From assembly GCF_001544075.1 (NCBI RefSeq), contig NZ_BCNT01000009.1, forward strand, positions 95,338-159,337: a DNA stretch of 64,000 nt, written 5' to 3'. The position numbers and the translations under genes were made by a program. The notes beneath the pieces were generated by a model, which was not told the DNA's origin, searched no databases, and was given only the letters and a program-made list of their open reading frames with translations. This DNA is from Comamonas terrae (GTDB lineage: Bacteria; Pseudomonadota; Gammaproteobacteria; Burkholderiales; Burkholderiaceae_C). This document shows, piece after piece, positions 9,168-17,593 of this stretch (positions within the stretch are counted from its first letter, which is position 1; every line of letters starts with the position of its first letter).

Positions 9168-9598
9168 AGTATCTCCAAGATAAATATCAGCGGAATCAAT
9201 GTGCCGAAAGAATATCAATGAGCCACCCACGATGTTTGAGAATTCTGGTTGGATCCGAGGCAAGTGTCGTTCCTGGAATATTGCAAAATTTCTGCTGGGT
9301 AAAAAAATGAAACTGCAACTGCAATAAATGCTGCTTCTTTTGCTGAAAATAATTCAAAGAAACCATTTTCCGGCCTGCAGCTGAATCTGCCACAACCAAT
9401 GCAGCACATTTGCAGGCCCGAATTGCATGCTGTTGTATTTGCAGACAGACCATGCTCTGTGATTTGGTTATATTGCAGAGGTCAGCGACCCAATGAAATA
9501 TTGCAAGCTGTTTGTGTCGGCACAACCTGGTAGCCAGGGGCCGGGTTTCTCATGCCCAGATTCATGCCTGCACCAATTCGAACGAGAAAGGAAGAACA
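9168..9598. other. AT-rich intergenic region with repeated TTGCA words
   Basis: About 430 bases between divergent small genes, clearly more A/T-rich than the surroundings. TTGCA or CTGCA words recur in AT context (around 9284, 9317-9323, 9376, 9410, 9423, 9439, 9474 and 9500), often as ATTGCA or TTTGCA. A 109-codon minus-strand frame (9196-9525) has only a TTG start and no ribosome site, so I do not call it. The region presumably holds promoters for both flanking genes. Confidence 0.4.
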
Positions 9599-9913
9599 AT
9601 GCCTCGAGGTGACAAATCCGCTTATACCGACAAGCAAAAGCGCCAAGCCCGGCACATCGAAGACAGCTATGAAGATCGGGGTGTCAGCCATGAAGAGGCT
9701 GAAAGGCGGGCCTGGGCTACGGTCAACAAGGAAACCGGCGGAGGAAAGAAGTCCGGCTCGGGACGGGGCCATTCCGTGGATCATTCGCCGTCCCGCAAAG
9801 GTGGAAAGCTGGGCGGCGCCGCGTCGGCATCGCGGCCGGCACAGGAGCGTTCGGCATCTGCAAAGAAAGCCGCTGCCACACGCAAGAAAAATGCAGAGGC
9901 TGCCAAGAAGTGA
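9599..9913 (+). CDS. Small basic protein of the type annotated as plasmid stabilization/stress protein
   Basis: A 104-residue, very hydrophilic, Lys/Arg/Ser-rich protein. The N-terminal part (MPRGDKSAYTDKQKRQA, then SYEDRGVSHEEAERRAWATVNKETGGG) matches a short family common in proteobacteria and often labelled plasmid stabilization protein, although no toxin partner is present. The C-terminal half (SGRGHSVDHSPSRKGGKLGG and an Ala/Lys tail) resembles glycine-basic stress and histone-like tails. AAGGA lies just upstream of the ATG at 9599. It is probably disordered and nucleic-acid binding; that is inference. Monocistronic in appearance, with the small-protein genes around it. Confidence 0.65.
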   Translation: MPRGDKSAYTDKQKRQARHIEDSYEDRGVSHEEAERRAWATVNKETGGGKKSGSGRGHSVDHSPSRKGGKLGGAASASRPAQERSASAKKAAATRKKNAEAAKK

Positions 9914-10071
9914 GCGGGCCACAGCCCATTGTCTGCCCGAATTGCATTCGTCTCATATCAATGCCCGCAATGTGCGGGCAGGAAGAAAGAAGAGCCGGTG
10001 CCCCCGGGGCTGAGGCGTGTCTGGTAAGTGGTGTTGGGTGGCGTGCAATCCAGACCCGGCTGAAAACCGGT

Positions 10072-10230
10072 TTAAAGCAGGGGATCTGTCAAATAGGCAA
10101 GGCCCAGCGTAATTGCACCTATTTCAGACCAGACAAAAAGCATCAAAAGAAGAAATGAAGCAGTATCTTTGACATGAAGCTTGCTGTAGATGAATTTTGT
10201 AAATTTTTCTGCAAGAATTACATAGATCAT
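10072..10230 (-). CDS. Putative 52-residue membrane protein
   Basis: A short ORF starting at 10230 with GGAG 7 bases upstream. The product has a basic N-terminal half (AEKFTKFIYSKLHVKD) and one hydrophobic helix (SFLLLMLFVWSEIGAITLGLAYL). The favourable ribosome site and the charged-then-hydrophobic arrangement support translation, but there is no recognised family. A longer in-frame extension to 10374 lacks a ribosome site. The DNA is AT-rich relative to the rest of the window. Confidence 0.45.
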   Translation of the reverse strand: MIYVILAEKFTKFIYSKLHVKDTASFLLLMLFVWSEIGAITLGLAYLTDPLL

Positions 10231-10362
10231 GTAATTGCTCCGGTATGAATGGTTTGTTCTAAGGAAAAAATATGCCGATCGGCGTTTGGCGAAGATAAAT
10301 AAGCAAGAAGGGTGCCAGAAAGAATGGCTCCCGTCGGGAACGCCACATGCCGCAGCTTTTCC

Positions 10363-10497
10363 ATGAAAGATCAAGACAAATCCCGTAATCAGACGCCTCG
10401 CCCTGGCATACCGTCGCTGTTTCCCAAGCGTGGAATCCTCTGGGCGTTGGCGATTGTTCTCATCATCTGGCTTGTCATCATGTTCCCTCCCTGGTAA
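10363..10497 (+). CDS. Putative 44-residue single-pass membrane protein
   Basis: The product has a polar, proline-containing N-terminus (MKDQDKSRNQTPRPGIPSLF), a PKRG positive patch and one transmembrane helix (ILWALAIVLIIWLVIMF) ending in PPW. This N-in, C-out layout is typical of small envelope proteins. The start is uncertain: an ATG at 10324 would add 13 residues, and neither has a clear ribosome site. Function unknown. It is transcribed toward the PRC-barrel gene 200 bases downstream. Confidence 0.5.
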   Translation: MKDQDKSRNQTPRPGIPSLFPKRGILWALAIVLIIWLVIMFPPW

Positions 10498-10695
10498 ATG
10501 CGGAGGGCAACGGGTTGTTTTATTTTTGCATTGCCGTAGCTAAAAGCATTCCGGCATTGAAAATTGCAAACCCATAAAATCCTGCCTGGAATTGATTTCA
10601 GCTCAAGGCCGCGAAAAAATCCCATGACTTGGGATAAGCGAGGATGGCTTTTCAATTCCGGTGAAGGCCGGTGAATACAATGTGTGGAGAAAGGT

Positions 10696-11052
10696 ATGGC
10701 TGCCTGTGCGACCGAAAGCAATATTGTGTCCTTTGATAAAGTGACCGGCACAAACGTCTATGATTGCCTGGGCGAAAAGCTGGGCACCATCGATTCATTG
10801 ATGATCGACAGATTTTCCGGAAAGGTGCGGTATGCCGTACTGGAGTCCGGCGGGATTTTGGGCATGGGCGCCGACCGTTATCCGCTGCCCTGGGAATCCT
10901 TGAGCTACGAGCCCAGCAAAGGCGGCTATGTGGCACATCTCACCAGAGAGCAGATTGAAAATGCCCCCAGGTACGAAAGCGGAACGGCCAAGGAATATAC
11001 GAACGAATACGGGCGTAGCATTAGCGATTATTATGGAGTGCCATATTTCTGA
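10696..11052 (+). CDS. PRC-barrel domain protein
   Basis: A 118-residue protein with one PRC-barrel domain (about residues 10-85: VTGTNVYDCLGEKLGTIDSLMIDRFSG, then RYAVLESGGILGMGADRYPLPWE). The barrel fold was first described in photosynthetic reaction centre H subunits and RimM and serves protein or RNA contact; stand-alone copies in stress clusters have unknown partners. The Tyr-rich tail (YTNEYGRSISDYYGVPYF) is typical of this subgroup. GGAG 6 bases before the ATG fixes the start at 10696 rather than the GTG at 10684. It closes the low-GC stress region. Confidence 0.85.
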   Translation: MAACATESNIVSFDKVTGTNVYDCLGEKLGTIDSLMIDRFSGKVRYAVLESGGILGMGADRYPLPWESLSYEPSKGGYVAHLTREQIENAPRYESGTAKEYTNEYGRSISDYYGVPYF

Positions 11053-11286
11053 TGGCTGTCCTGGCGAGGTGCTAGCCATGGGAGCAAGGCCTGCCAATGC
11101 AGGCTTTTGCTTTCTGCCGCGGCAGTTGCTGGCGGCCAGGGTCTGAGCAGTGCCGCAGCAGGGGCGCCCGCAGCAGGCGGGCTGCCCGATAAAGCCGCCG
11201 TTATAGACATATTTCGGTGCGCCCGGTACTTGCAAGGGGCAGCGGCCGCTAAACTGATTTCAGTCAAAAGTGGAAAGGCGGTGGTT

Positions 11287-12567
11287 GTGCATTTCGATAT
11301 CGTGATCGTCGGCGGAGGGGCCGGAGGCCTGGAGCTTGCAGCCCGGCTGGGCCGCCAGCTGGGAAGCGGGCAGGGCCGCGAGCGTGTGCTGCTCATCGAC
11401 AAGTTTCCATTCCATATCTGGAAACCGACACTGCATGAGGTGGCTGCCGGCACGCTGGATGCGCATCAGGAAGGACTGTCCTATACGGTGCTGGCAAGGC
11501 GCAACCATTTCAGCTTCACGATGGGGGAGTTATGTGCCCTGGATACGCAGCGCAAGACCGTCACGCTGGAGGCCATCCATGGCGCGCAGGACGAGGAAAT
11601 CGTTCCGTCCCGCACCGTGAGCTTCAAGCGCCTGGTGCTGGCGCTGGGCAGCGGCTCGAATTCGTTCGGTACGCCGGGCATCGAGCATGCCTACCTGCTC
11701 GAGAACGTGCGCGATGCGCAGCGTTTCCATTCCGACTGGCTGAGCGCCAGTGCACGCGCCTCGTTCTCGAATGAGCGCAGCCTCTCCATCGCCATCGTGG
11801 GCGCCGGAGCTACCGGCGTGGAGCTGTCGGCGGAGCTGCTGGAAGCCCATGCGGTTCTGCTCGACAGCCTGGGCAGCGCCCAGCGCTTCAGGCTCGATAT
11901 TTCCCTGGTGGAAGGCGGGGACCGCATCCTGGGCGGTTTGCCGCCGCGCATCTCGGAGCAGGCCATGCTGGCGCTGCGGCGAAAGCAGGTCAACGTGCTC
12001 ACCGGCACGCGCGTGCAGGAGCTGCGCAAGGGCGTGCTGGTCACTTCCGCGGGCGAGATCCATGCCGACATGATCGTCTGGGCCGCGGGCATCAAGGCGG
12101 CGGACGGCAATGCCAGGCTGGGCCTGGAAACCAATCGGCTCAACCAGTTTGTCGTGGACACGCATCTGCGCACTTCGGTGCCCGAGATCTATGCCATGGG
12201 CGATTGCGCCGCCTGTCCCTGGGGCGAGGACAAGCTCGTTCCCGCACGGGCCCAGGCTGCCCACCAGCAGGCGGCCTATCTGGCCAAGGTGTTTCTGGCC
12301 ATGCTGCGCGAGAGCGACGTGCGCGAGCCCTTTGTCTACCAGGACCTGGGTTCGCTCGTCTCGCTGGGCGACAACAAGGGCGTGGGCAATTTGATGGGCG
12401 GGCTGGCCGGCAAGAACTTCTTCGTGGAAGGACTGATGGCCAAGTGGATGTACATGTCGCTGCACCTGATGCACCACCGCGCCATCCTGGGCCTTGGCAA
12501 GACCGTGCTGCTGGCCCTGGCCCGGCTGCTGCAGCAGCGCGTATCCGGCCGGCTCAAGCTGCACTGA
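11287..12567 (+). CDS. ndh: Type II NADH:quinone oxidoreductase
   Basis: A 426-residue membrane-associated flavoprotein that oxidises NADH and reduces quinone without pumping protons. The N-terminal FAD site (FDIVIVGGGAGGLELAARLG), the NADH site (SIAIVGAGATGVELSAELLE) and the second FAD contact (VPEIYAMGDCAACPW) are in the usual order, and the length is normal for Ndh. The C-terminal amphipathic end (LALARLLQQRVSGRL) fits peripheral membrane attachment. The GTG at 11287 is chosen because GGAAAGG lies 8 bases upstream; longer frames have no support. Its stop abuts the stop of the convergent regulator gene at TGATCA. It could supply a sink for reducing power from the nearby alcohol pathway. Confidence 0.9.
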   Translation: MHFDIVIVGGGAGGLELAARLGRQLGSGQGRERVLLIDKFPFHIWKPTLHEVAAGTLDAHQEGLSYTVLARRNHFSFTMGELCALDTQRKTVTLEAIHGAQDEEIVPSRTVSFKRLVLALGSGSNSFGTPGIEHAYLLENVRDAQRFHSDWLSASARASFSNERSLSIAIVGAGATGVELSAELLEAHAVLLDSLGSAQRFRLDISLVEGGDRILGGLPPRISEQAMLALRRKQVNVLTGTRVQELRKGVLVTSAGEIHADMIVWAAGIKAADGNARLGLETNRLNQFVVDTHLRTSVPEIYAMGDCAACPWGEDKLVPARAQAAHQQAAYLAKVFLAMLRESDVREPFVYQDLGSLVSLGDNKGVGNLMGGLAGKNFFVEGLMAKWMYMSLHLMHHRAILGLGKTVLLALARLLQQRVSGRLKLH

Positions 12568-13800
12568 TCATTGCGCCTGCTTCCAGCTGCGCAGCAGGCG
12601 ATACAGCGTCCCTCGCGAGATGCGCAGCTGCCGGGCTGCCTGGGAGATATTTCCGCCATGGGCGGCCAGCGTGGCCTCGACCAGCCTGCGGTTGTGCTCG
12701 CGCAGCGTGGGCTGGCAGGCTTCATTTTCCGCGTCCATCCCCGCCTCTTTGGCCGCTGCTTCGGGCGGACGCGGTGCCAGCGCGGCCGGCTGCGCCGCGC
12801 CTGCGGCTTCTTCATCGGCCAGCAGGGCATGTGCGCCACAGGCCTGCAGCCGCGCCTGTGCCCAGACGCCAAGACCGCTGGCCAGCCTGAGGAACCGGGG
12901 CGCCGCGGCAGTGCTCAGGCGTAGCAACTGCTGCAGGCTGTGGCCGAACAGGCTTTCCACCTCGCGCGATGCGGCGTCGGCCGGCAGCAGGCCCACGATG
13001 CGGGCGCCTGCGTCATTGAGCCAGGCGACGTGGCCATCGGAGGCAATGCCGGCCAATCCCTGCAAAGGCGTCTCCAGCAGCGCGGGATGGAGCTGGAAGC
13101 GCAGTATCAGATGTTCCTGCGACTGCGCCTGCAGCAATACGTTCTCGATCACGGTGGCATGCATGCCCACCATCTGGCCGGCGTCGAAGCCGAAGGGGCG
13201 GGCCAGCGTGGTGAGGTCGAGCACACCGACCACCTTGCCGCGCACGTCGCGGATGGGTGCGGCCGCACATTGCAGCAGACGCAGTTCGTCGAAGTAGTGC
13301 TCGCCACCCAGGACCGTGCAGGCCTGGCCGGTGGCAGCCACAATGCCAGGTGCCGTGGTGCCGGCAATGCGTTCGCCGATATTGGAGCCGGGCTGTCCCA
13401 TATGGCGCGACAGCATTTCCGGGGCGGATGACTGCGGCACGGGGCTCAGATAGAGAGCAACGCCGTCGCCGTCGGTCAGCAGCACGCGCACATCGGCGCC
13501 CGCCAGCGCCCGCTCCATGGCCGCGATTTCGTGTTGCGCGACCTGGAGCAGGCCCCGGCTGCGCTCCTGCGTGGCATGCAGGCGGCTGCGGGTGACCGGC
13601 GCGAACGCCACCTGGCGCTGCGGATCGGGATGCACGCGGCGGCAGCGCATCCAGGACTGGATCACGGCTTCGCTCACCAGCCCCGAGGGGCGCATGCCTT
13701 CCTCGAAAAACTGGCGCCTCGCGATTTCGACCCGCTCTGTGGCCGAGGTTGAAAACAATTGCCTGGGCGCATCTGCCGTACGCCATTTTCCAGGCCCCAT
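12568..13800 (-). CDS. AcoR-like GAF/Fis-type transcriptional regulator lacking the AAA+ domain
   Basis: A 410-residue regulator. Residues from about 15 to 60 (SEAVIQSWMRCRRVHPDP) and the following GAF-type sensor (GVALYLSPVPQSSAPEML, NIGERIAGTTAPG, GEHYFDELRLLQCAAAPIRDVRGKVVGVLDL) match the AcoR family, which senses small alcohol or ketone metabolites. A PAS-like part follows, and a C-terminal Fis helix-turn-helix (HNRRLVEATLAAHGGNISQAARQL, then RGTLYRLLR). No Walker A or GAFTGA motif is present, so it cannot itself remodel sigma-54 polymerase. GAGGAG abuts the first ATG, so the second (13800) is taken as start. It is divergent from the PQQ-alcohol dehydrogenase gene and is its probable regulator. 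Confidence 0.8.
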   Translation of the reverse strand: MGPGKWRTADAPRQLFSTSATERVEIARRQFFEEGMRPSGLVSEAVIQSWMRCRRVHPDPQRQVAFAPVTRSRLHATQERSRGLLQVAQHEIAAMERALAGADVRVLLTDGDGVALYLSPVPQSSAPEMLSRHMGQPGSNIGERIAGTTAPGIVAATGQACTVLGGEHYFDELRLLQCAAAPIRDVRGKVVGVLDLTTLARPFGFDAGQMVGMHATVIENVLLQAQSQEHLILRFQLHPALLETPLQGLAGIASDGHVAWLNDAGARIVGLLPADAASREVESLFGHSLQQLLRLSTAAAPRFLRLASGLGVWAQARLQACGAHALLADEEAAGAAQPAALAPRPPEAAAKEAGMDAENEACQPTLREHNRRLVEATLAAHGGNISQAARQLRISRGTLYRLLRSWKQAQ

Positions 13801-13834
13801 GGGCATCTCCTCGGGGAACGACGACGGTCGAATG

Positions 13835-13851
13835 TGTTCCGAAACGGCACA
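13835..13851. promoter_or_regulatory. Candidate operator dyad for the AcoR-like regulator
   Basis: TGTTCCGAAACGGCACA is a 7-3-7 dyad with one mismatch (perfect would end CGGAACA). It lies in the 146-base divergent gap between the Fis-type regulator and the PQQ-dehydrogenase gene, 35 bases from the former and 96 from the latter. Fis-type regulators commonly bind dyads of this length. Assignment to this regulator is inference from position. Confidence 0.4.
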
Positions 13852-13946
13852 ACCGCTGCTTGGTGAAATCCCGAGCATGCAAAAAACAGGACGAGGCGGG
13901 ATGCTCTGCAGTGCCAATTTGAACAAAGCAGAACCAGGAGACACCC

Positions 13947-16046
13947 ATGAGCTTGCTTGGCAACAGACTCGCGTTCGGCGTTCTTTCATGTGTGGTCGCG
14001 GCTGCGGCATCGGCCCAGGATACCGGCAGCCGCGCCGCGGCCAGCCGGCGCGTGGACCAGTCATTCGTCTTGAACAACGCTGCGGGAACGCCCGACTGGC
14101 CCGTTGTCGGCGTGGACTACGCCGAGACCCGCTACAGCCGGCTGGACCAGATCAACACCGCCAATGCCAAGGACCTGGGTCTGGCCTGGTCCTACAACCT
14201 GGAGTCCACGCGCGGCGTGGAGGCAACACCCGTGGTGGTGGATGGCGTGATGTATGTATCCGCCTCCTGGAGCGTGGTGCATGCCATCGATGCGCGCACC
14301 GGCCAGAAGCTGTGGACCTACGACCCCGGGGTGGATCGCAGCATCGGCTACCGGGGCTGCTGCGACGTCGTCAACCGGGGCGTGGCCTTGTGGAAGGGCA
14401 AGGTCTACGTGGGCGCCTACGACGGCCGCCTGATTGCGCTGGACGCCGCCACGGGCAAGGTGGTGTGGGAGCGCAACACCATCGAGGGGCAGAAGGGCTC
14501 GTACACCATCACCGGCGCGCCGCGTGTGTTCAAGGGCAAGGTCATCATCGGCAATGGCGGCGCCGAGTACGGGGTGCGCGGCTACCTCACGGCCTACGAC
14601 GCCGAGACCGGCGAGCAGAAATGGCGCTGGTTCAGCGTGCCCGGCGATCCGTCCCGGCCTTTCGAGGACGAATCCATGCGACGCGCGGCCAAGACCTGGG
14701 ACTCCAGCGGCAAGTGGTGGGAGGCGGGCGGCGGCGGCACCATGTGGGACACCATGGCCTTCGACCCCGAACTCAACACCATGTACGTAGGCACCGGCAA
14801 CGGCTCTCCCTGGGCCCACAAGAAACGCAGCCCCAAGGGCGGCGACAACCTGTACCTGGCCTCCGTCGTGGCGCTGGACCCCGACACCGGCAAATACAAG
14901 TGGCATTACCAGGAAACCCCGGGCGACAACTGGGACTACACCTCCACGCAGCCCATGATCCTGGCCGACATCCGGATCGACGGAAAGCTGCGCAAGGTGA
15001 TCCTGCATGCGCCCAAGAACGGGTTCTTCTTCGTCATCGACCGCACCAACGGCAAGTTCATCTCGGCCAGGAACTTCGTGCCGGTGAACTGGGCCAGCGG
15101 TTACGACAAGAACGGCCGGCCCATGGAGATCGCCGCGGCGCGCGACGGCAGCAAGCCCTATGACGCGATTCCCGGCCCCTATGGCGCGCACAACTGGCAT
15201 CCGATGTCCTTCAATCCCAAGACCGGTCTGGTGTACCTGCCGGCTCAGAACGTGCCCGTCAACCTGATGGACGACAAGAACTGGAAGTTCAACGAGGTCG
15301 GGCCGGGCAAGCCCCAGTCCGGCACCGGCTGGAACACGGGCAAGTTCTTCAATGCCGAGCCGCCCAAGAGCAAGCCTTTCGGCCGCCTGCTGGCCTGGGA
15401 TCCCGTCGCGCAGAAGGAGGTCTGGCGCGTGGAGCATGTCTCGCCGTGGAACGGCGGCACGCTCACCACGGCCGGCAATGTAGTGTTCCAGGGCACGGCC
15501 GACGGCCGGCTGGTGGCCTATGACGCCAGCAATGGCGACAAGCTCTGGGAGACGCCCACCGGCACCGGCGTGGTCGCCGCGCCCAGCACCTATATGGTGG
15601 ATGGCAAGCAGTATGTCTCGGTCGCCGTGGGCTGGGGCGGCGTGTACGGCCTGGCGGCGCGGGCCACCGAGCGCCAGGGCCCGGGCACGGTCTACACCTT
15701 TGCCGTGGGCGGCACGGCCAAGATGCCGGAGTTCGTGGCCCAGCGCATGGGCAAGCTGCTGCAGGGCGTGAAGTACGACCCGGCCAAGGTCGAGGCGGGC
15801 ACCGCGCTGTATGTGGCCAACTGCGTGTTCTGCCATGGCGTGCCGGGCGTGGACCGCGGCGGCAACATTCCCAACCTGGGCTATCTGGACGCCTCCTATA
15901 TCGAGAACCTGGGCAGCTTCGTCTTCAAGGGGCCGGCCATGGCGCGAGGCATGCCGGACTTCACGGGCAAGCTGTCCGCGGACGACGTCGAATCCCTCAA
16001 GGCCTTCATCCAGGGCACGGCCGACGCGATCCGGCCCAAGAACTGA
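13947..16046 (+). CDS. PQQ-dependent quinohaemoprotein alcohol dehydrogenase
   Basis: A 699-residue periplasmic enzyme that oxidises alcohols using pyrroloquinoline quinone and passes electrons to its own haem c. Features in order: a signal peptide (residues 1-23, ending ASAQ), an eight-bladed propeller with WSYNLESTRGVEATP, the adjacent Cys138-Cys139 pair (YRGCCD) that forms the vicinal disulphide over PQQ, then a C-terminal cytochrome c domain with C626-V-F-C629-H630 and a candidate Met ligand in ARGMPDFTG. Length and fusion match the type II enzymes known from Comamonas. AGGAG precedes the ATG. It is followed by the aldehyde dehydrogenase and a PQQ-receptor-like gene. Substrate range (ethanol or longer alcohols) cannot be read directly. 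Confidence 0.95.
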   Translation: MSLLGNRLAFGVLSCVVAAAASAQDTGSRAAASRRVDQSFVLNNAAGTPDWPVVGVDYAETRYSRLDQINTANAKDLGLAWSYNLESTRGVEATPVVVDGVMYVSASWSVVHAIDARTGQKLWTYDPGVDRSIGYRGCCDVVNRGVALWKGKVYVGAYDGRLIALDAATGKVVWERNTIEGQKGSYTITGAPRVFKGKVIIGNGGAEYGVRGYLTAYDAETGEQKWRWFSVPGDPSRPFEDESMRRAAKTWDSSGKWWEAGGGGTMWDTMAFDPELNTMYVGTGNGSPWAHKKRSPKGGDNLYLASVVALDPDTGKYKWHYQETPGDNWDYTSTQPMILADIRIDGKLRKVILHAPKNGFFFVIDRTNGKFISARNFVPVNWASGYDKNGRPMEIAAARDGSKPYDAIPGPYGAHNWHPMSFNPKTGLVYLPAQNVPVNLMDDKNWKFNEVGPGKPQSGTGWNTGKFFNAEPPKSKPFGRLLAWDPVAQKEVWRVEHVSPWNGGTLTTAGNVVFQGTADGRLVAYDASNGDKLWETPTGTGVVAAPSTYMVDGKQYVSVAVGWGGVYGLAARATERQGPGTVYTFAVGGTAKMPEFVAQRMGKLLQGVKYDPAKVEAGTALYVANCVFCHGVPGVDRGGNIPNLGYLDASYIENLGSFVFKGPAMARGMPDFTGKLSADDVESLKAFIQGTADAIRPKN

Positions 16047-16131
16047 AGCCGGCCCTCGTGCCGCCGCACAAGCCGGTGCGCCTTGCCAGCGCGCCGGCGA
16101 TCCTGCCATCAAACGTCAAGGAAACCCGTAC

Positions 16132-17571
16132 ATGAAAGACCAGTTGCAGTTCTACATCGACGGCCAATGGGTGGACCCGGCCATTACGCGCACCCTGGAG
16201 GTCGTCAATCCCTCCACCGAGCAACCCATTGCGCGTATCAGCCTGGGCTCGGCCGCCGACGTGGACCTGGCCGTGAAGGCCGCGCGGCGCGCTTTCGAAA
16301 GCTATTCGCAGACCCGCCGCGAAGAGCGCCTTGCCCTGCTGGCCAGGGTGCTGGAGGTCTACCAGCGCCGCTACGGCGACTTCGTGCAGACCATCTCGCA
16401 GGAGATGGGGGCGCCGCTGTGGCTGTCCAAGGCCGCGCAGGCCGCCACGGGCGTGGCGCACCTGGCGACCACCATCGAGGTGCTCAAGCAATTTTCCTTC
16501 GAGCATGTGCAGGGCACCACGGCCATCGTGCACGAGCCCGTGGGCGTGGTCGGCATGATCACGCCCTGGAACTGGCCCGTCAACCAGATCATGTGCAAGG
16601 TGGCGCCGGCCCTGGCGGCGGGCTGCACCATGGTGCTCAAGCCCTCGGAGATCGCGCCGCTCAATGCCATCCTCATGGCCGAGGTGCTGCACGAGGCGGG
16701 CGTGCCGCCCGGCGTGTTCAACCTCGTCAACGGCGACGGCCCCGGCGTGGGCGAAGCCCTGTCGGCCCACCCGGGCATCGACATGATGACTTTCACCGGC
16801 TCCACGCGCGCCGGCATTGCCGTGGCCAAGGCCGCGGCCGACAGCGTCAAGCGCGTGGCGCAGGAACTGGGCGGCAAGTCCGCCAACATCGTGCTCGAAG
16901 ATGCCGACCTGCAAAAGGCGGTCACCCAGGGCGTGCAGGCCTGCTTCACCAACTCGGGCCAGAGCTGCAATGCGCCCACGCGCATGTTCGTGCCGCGCGC
17001 GCTGCACGCGCAGGCCGCGGCCATCGCCAAGGCCGTGGCGGGCGCCGTGACCGTGGCCGATGCTTCGGCCGAGGGCATGCACATGGGGCCCGTGGCCAGC
17101 GAAGCCCAGTTCCACAAGATCCAGGCCCTGATCCAGAAAGGGCTGGACGAGGGTGCCACGCTGGTGGCCGGCGGCACGGGCCGGCCCGAAGGGCTGGCCA
17201 AGGGCTATTTCGTCAGGCCCACGGTGTTTGCCGATGTGCGCAACGACATGGCGATTGCCCGCGAGGAAATCTTCGGCCCGGTGCTGGTGATGATTCCCTA
17301 TGACAGCGAGGAAGAAGCCATCCGCATGGCCAACGACACCGTCTACGGCCTGTCCGGCTATGTGCAGTCCGGCAGCCTGGAGCATGCACGCCGGGTGGCT
17401 TCGCGCCTGCGCACCGGCATGGTCCATCTCAATGGCGCGGGGCCGGACTTCGGCGCGCCCTTTGGTGGCTACCGGCAGTCGGGCAACGGCCGCGAGTGGG
17501 GCGAGCACGGCCTGCGAGAATTCCTGGAGGTCAAGGCCGTGATGGGCTATGGGATCAAGGAAAAAGAATGA
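16132..17571 (+). CDS. NAD(P)-dependent aldehyde dehydrogenase
   Basis: A 479-residue member of the aldehyde dehydrogenase superfamily, cytoplasmic, converting aldehydes to acids. Visible motifs are the cofactor-binding ITPWNWPVNQIMCK and KPSEIAPL, FTGSTRAGIAV, the general-base Glu in QELGGKSANIVLEDAD, the catalytic Cys in NSGQSCNAPTRMF, and EEIFGPVL. AAGGAAA precedes the ATG at 16132. Its place 85 bases after the PQQ-alcohol dehydrogenase suggests it completes oxidation of the aldehyde produced in the periplasm. Its 3' end runs to within 22 bases of the TonB receptor start, so the three are probably one operon. Confidence 0.92.
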   Translation: MKDQLQFYIDGQWVDPAITRTLEVVNPSTEQPIARISLGSAADVDLAVKAARRAFESYSQTRREERLALLARVLEVYQRRYGDFVQTISQEMGAPLWLSKAAQAATGVAHLATTIEVLKQFSFEHVQGTTAIVHEPVGVVGMITPWNWPVNQIMCKVAPALAAGCTMVLKPSEIAPLNAILMAEVLHEAGVPPGVFNLVNGDGPGVGEALSAHPGIDMMTFTGSTRAGIAVAKAAADSVKRVAQELGGKSANIVLEDADLQKAVTQGVQACFTNSGQSCNAPTRMFVPRALHAQAAAIAKAVAGAVTVADASAEGMHMGPVASEAQFHKIQALIQKGLDEGATLVAGGTGRPEGLAKGYFVRPTVFADVRNDMAIAREEIFGPVLVMIPYDSEEEAIRMANDTVYGLSGYVQSGSLEHARRVASRLRTGMVHLNGAGPDFGAPFGGYRQSGNGREWGEHGLREFLEVKAVMGYGIKEKE

Positions 17572-17593
17572 GCACAAGAGGCAAGCCCGCGCA

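Noticed and set aside
9196..9525. 109-codon minus-strand frame in the AT-rich gap
   Set aside because: TTG start without ribosome site, no recognisable protein features, and it overlaps probable promoters of both flanking genes.
9599..9913. Toxin-antitoxin module suggested by the plasmid-stabilization label
   Set aside because: No second gene of a toxin-antitoxin pair is adjacent, and the protein looks like a basic disordered stress protein.
14061..16112. Large minus-strand frame opposite the PQQ-dehydrogenase gene
   Set aside because: Rich in His, Gly, Arg, Ala and Val with no domain; a typical antisense shadow of a GC-rich gene, as also at 17555-19783 and 44676-48668.
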